NCBI GenBank assembly: GCA_947175715.1
Contig: CAMWOD010000003.1
Coordinates: 1-16,033 of the forward strand
From: an uncultured Porphyromonadaceae bacterium
GTDB taxonomy: Bacteria; Bacteroidota; Bacteroidia; Bacteroidales; Muribaculaceae
DNA length: 16,033 nucleotides
Reading direction: 5' to 3'
Shown here piece by piece: positions 15,959 to 16,033 of the stretch (within the stretch, counting starts at the first letter, position 1; each line of letters begins with the position of its first letter). The translations under genes and the position numbers were made by a program. The notes beneath the pieces are model-generated. The model worked only from the letters and a program-made list of their open reading frames with translations, did no database searches and had not been told where the DNA came from.

Positions 15959-16033
15959 ATTTTCATATCAGCTACCACAACGCAGATTAAACAAGCAAGT
16001 GCGAAATTAGAGAAAATGTTTGAAGAATTCTCT
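15934..16033 (+). CDS. Possible start of a divergent gene, truncated by the window end
   Basis: An ATG at 15934 opens a frame that stays open to the window end (33 codons, beginning MVSTKIPKIFISATTTQIKQ). A second ATG at 16017 is in the same frame. The late part looks like a charged amphipathic helix. The ATG overlaps the -7 box of the minus-strand promoter, so the true start may be internal or the frame may be chance. No domain is recognisable in so short a piece. Confidence 0.3.

Overview
The window looks like chromosomal DNA of an anaerobic Bacteroidota bacterium, most likely a Bacteroidales of the Muribaculaceae/Porphyromonadaceae type. This is inferred from protein families and signals, not from a marker gene. 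The pointers are a two-subunit 2-oxoacid:ferredoxin oxidoreductase, a DUF3467 protein, a signal-peptide outer-membrane barrel ending in Phe, TonB-domain proteins, Bacteroidota-style TTTG / TAnnTTTG promoters, A/T-rich leaders without clear Shine-Dalgarno sequences, and moderately high GC in most genes. I see no mobile element, tRNA, rRNA or CRISPR array.

Left half, plus strand (1-6673): the 3' part of korA, korB and an outer-membrane barrel gene are packed with 3-nt gaps and look like one transcript. A short intergenic region with a promoter-like element and a leader hairpin follows. Then come a DUF3467 gene, cysS, and a RecD-like SF1B DNA helicase gene that begins about 30 nt after cysS. The helicase gene meets the opposing gene cluster with overlapping stop codons.

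Right half, minus strand (15958 down to 6668): a good promoter at 15927-15958 precedes six tightly spaced genes (gaps 14-45 nt). In transcription order they are a bifunctional (p)ppGpp synthetase/hydrolase (Rel), a 7TM-HD (PgpH-type) cyclic-di-AMP phosphodiesterase, a short TonB-domain protein, a longer TonB-domain paralogue, and two tandem transmembrane Ser/Thr kinases.

This minus-strand cluster is the notable part. Two nucleotide second-messenger enzymes appear to be co-transcribed with two membrane kinases and two membrane TonB-domain proteins. Both kinases carry D-x-E-[A/V]-T-x-hydrophobic motifs (two each) in the cytoplasmic linker before the membrane helix. Both TonB proteins carry a closely similar Q-D-E-x-T-R-L motif at their cytoplasmic N-termini. 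These look like a shared phospho-threonine docking or substrate motif and suggest one envelope-signalling module. The two TonB genes are tandem paralogues whose duplication can still be seen as a 57-nt direct repeat. At the right edge a possible divergent gene begins and runs out of the window.
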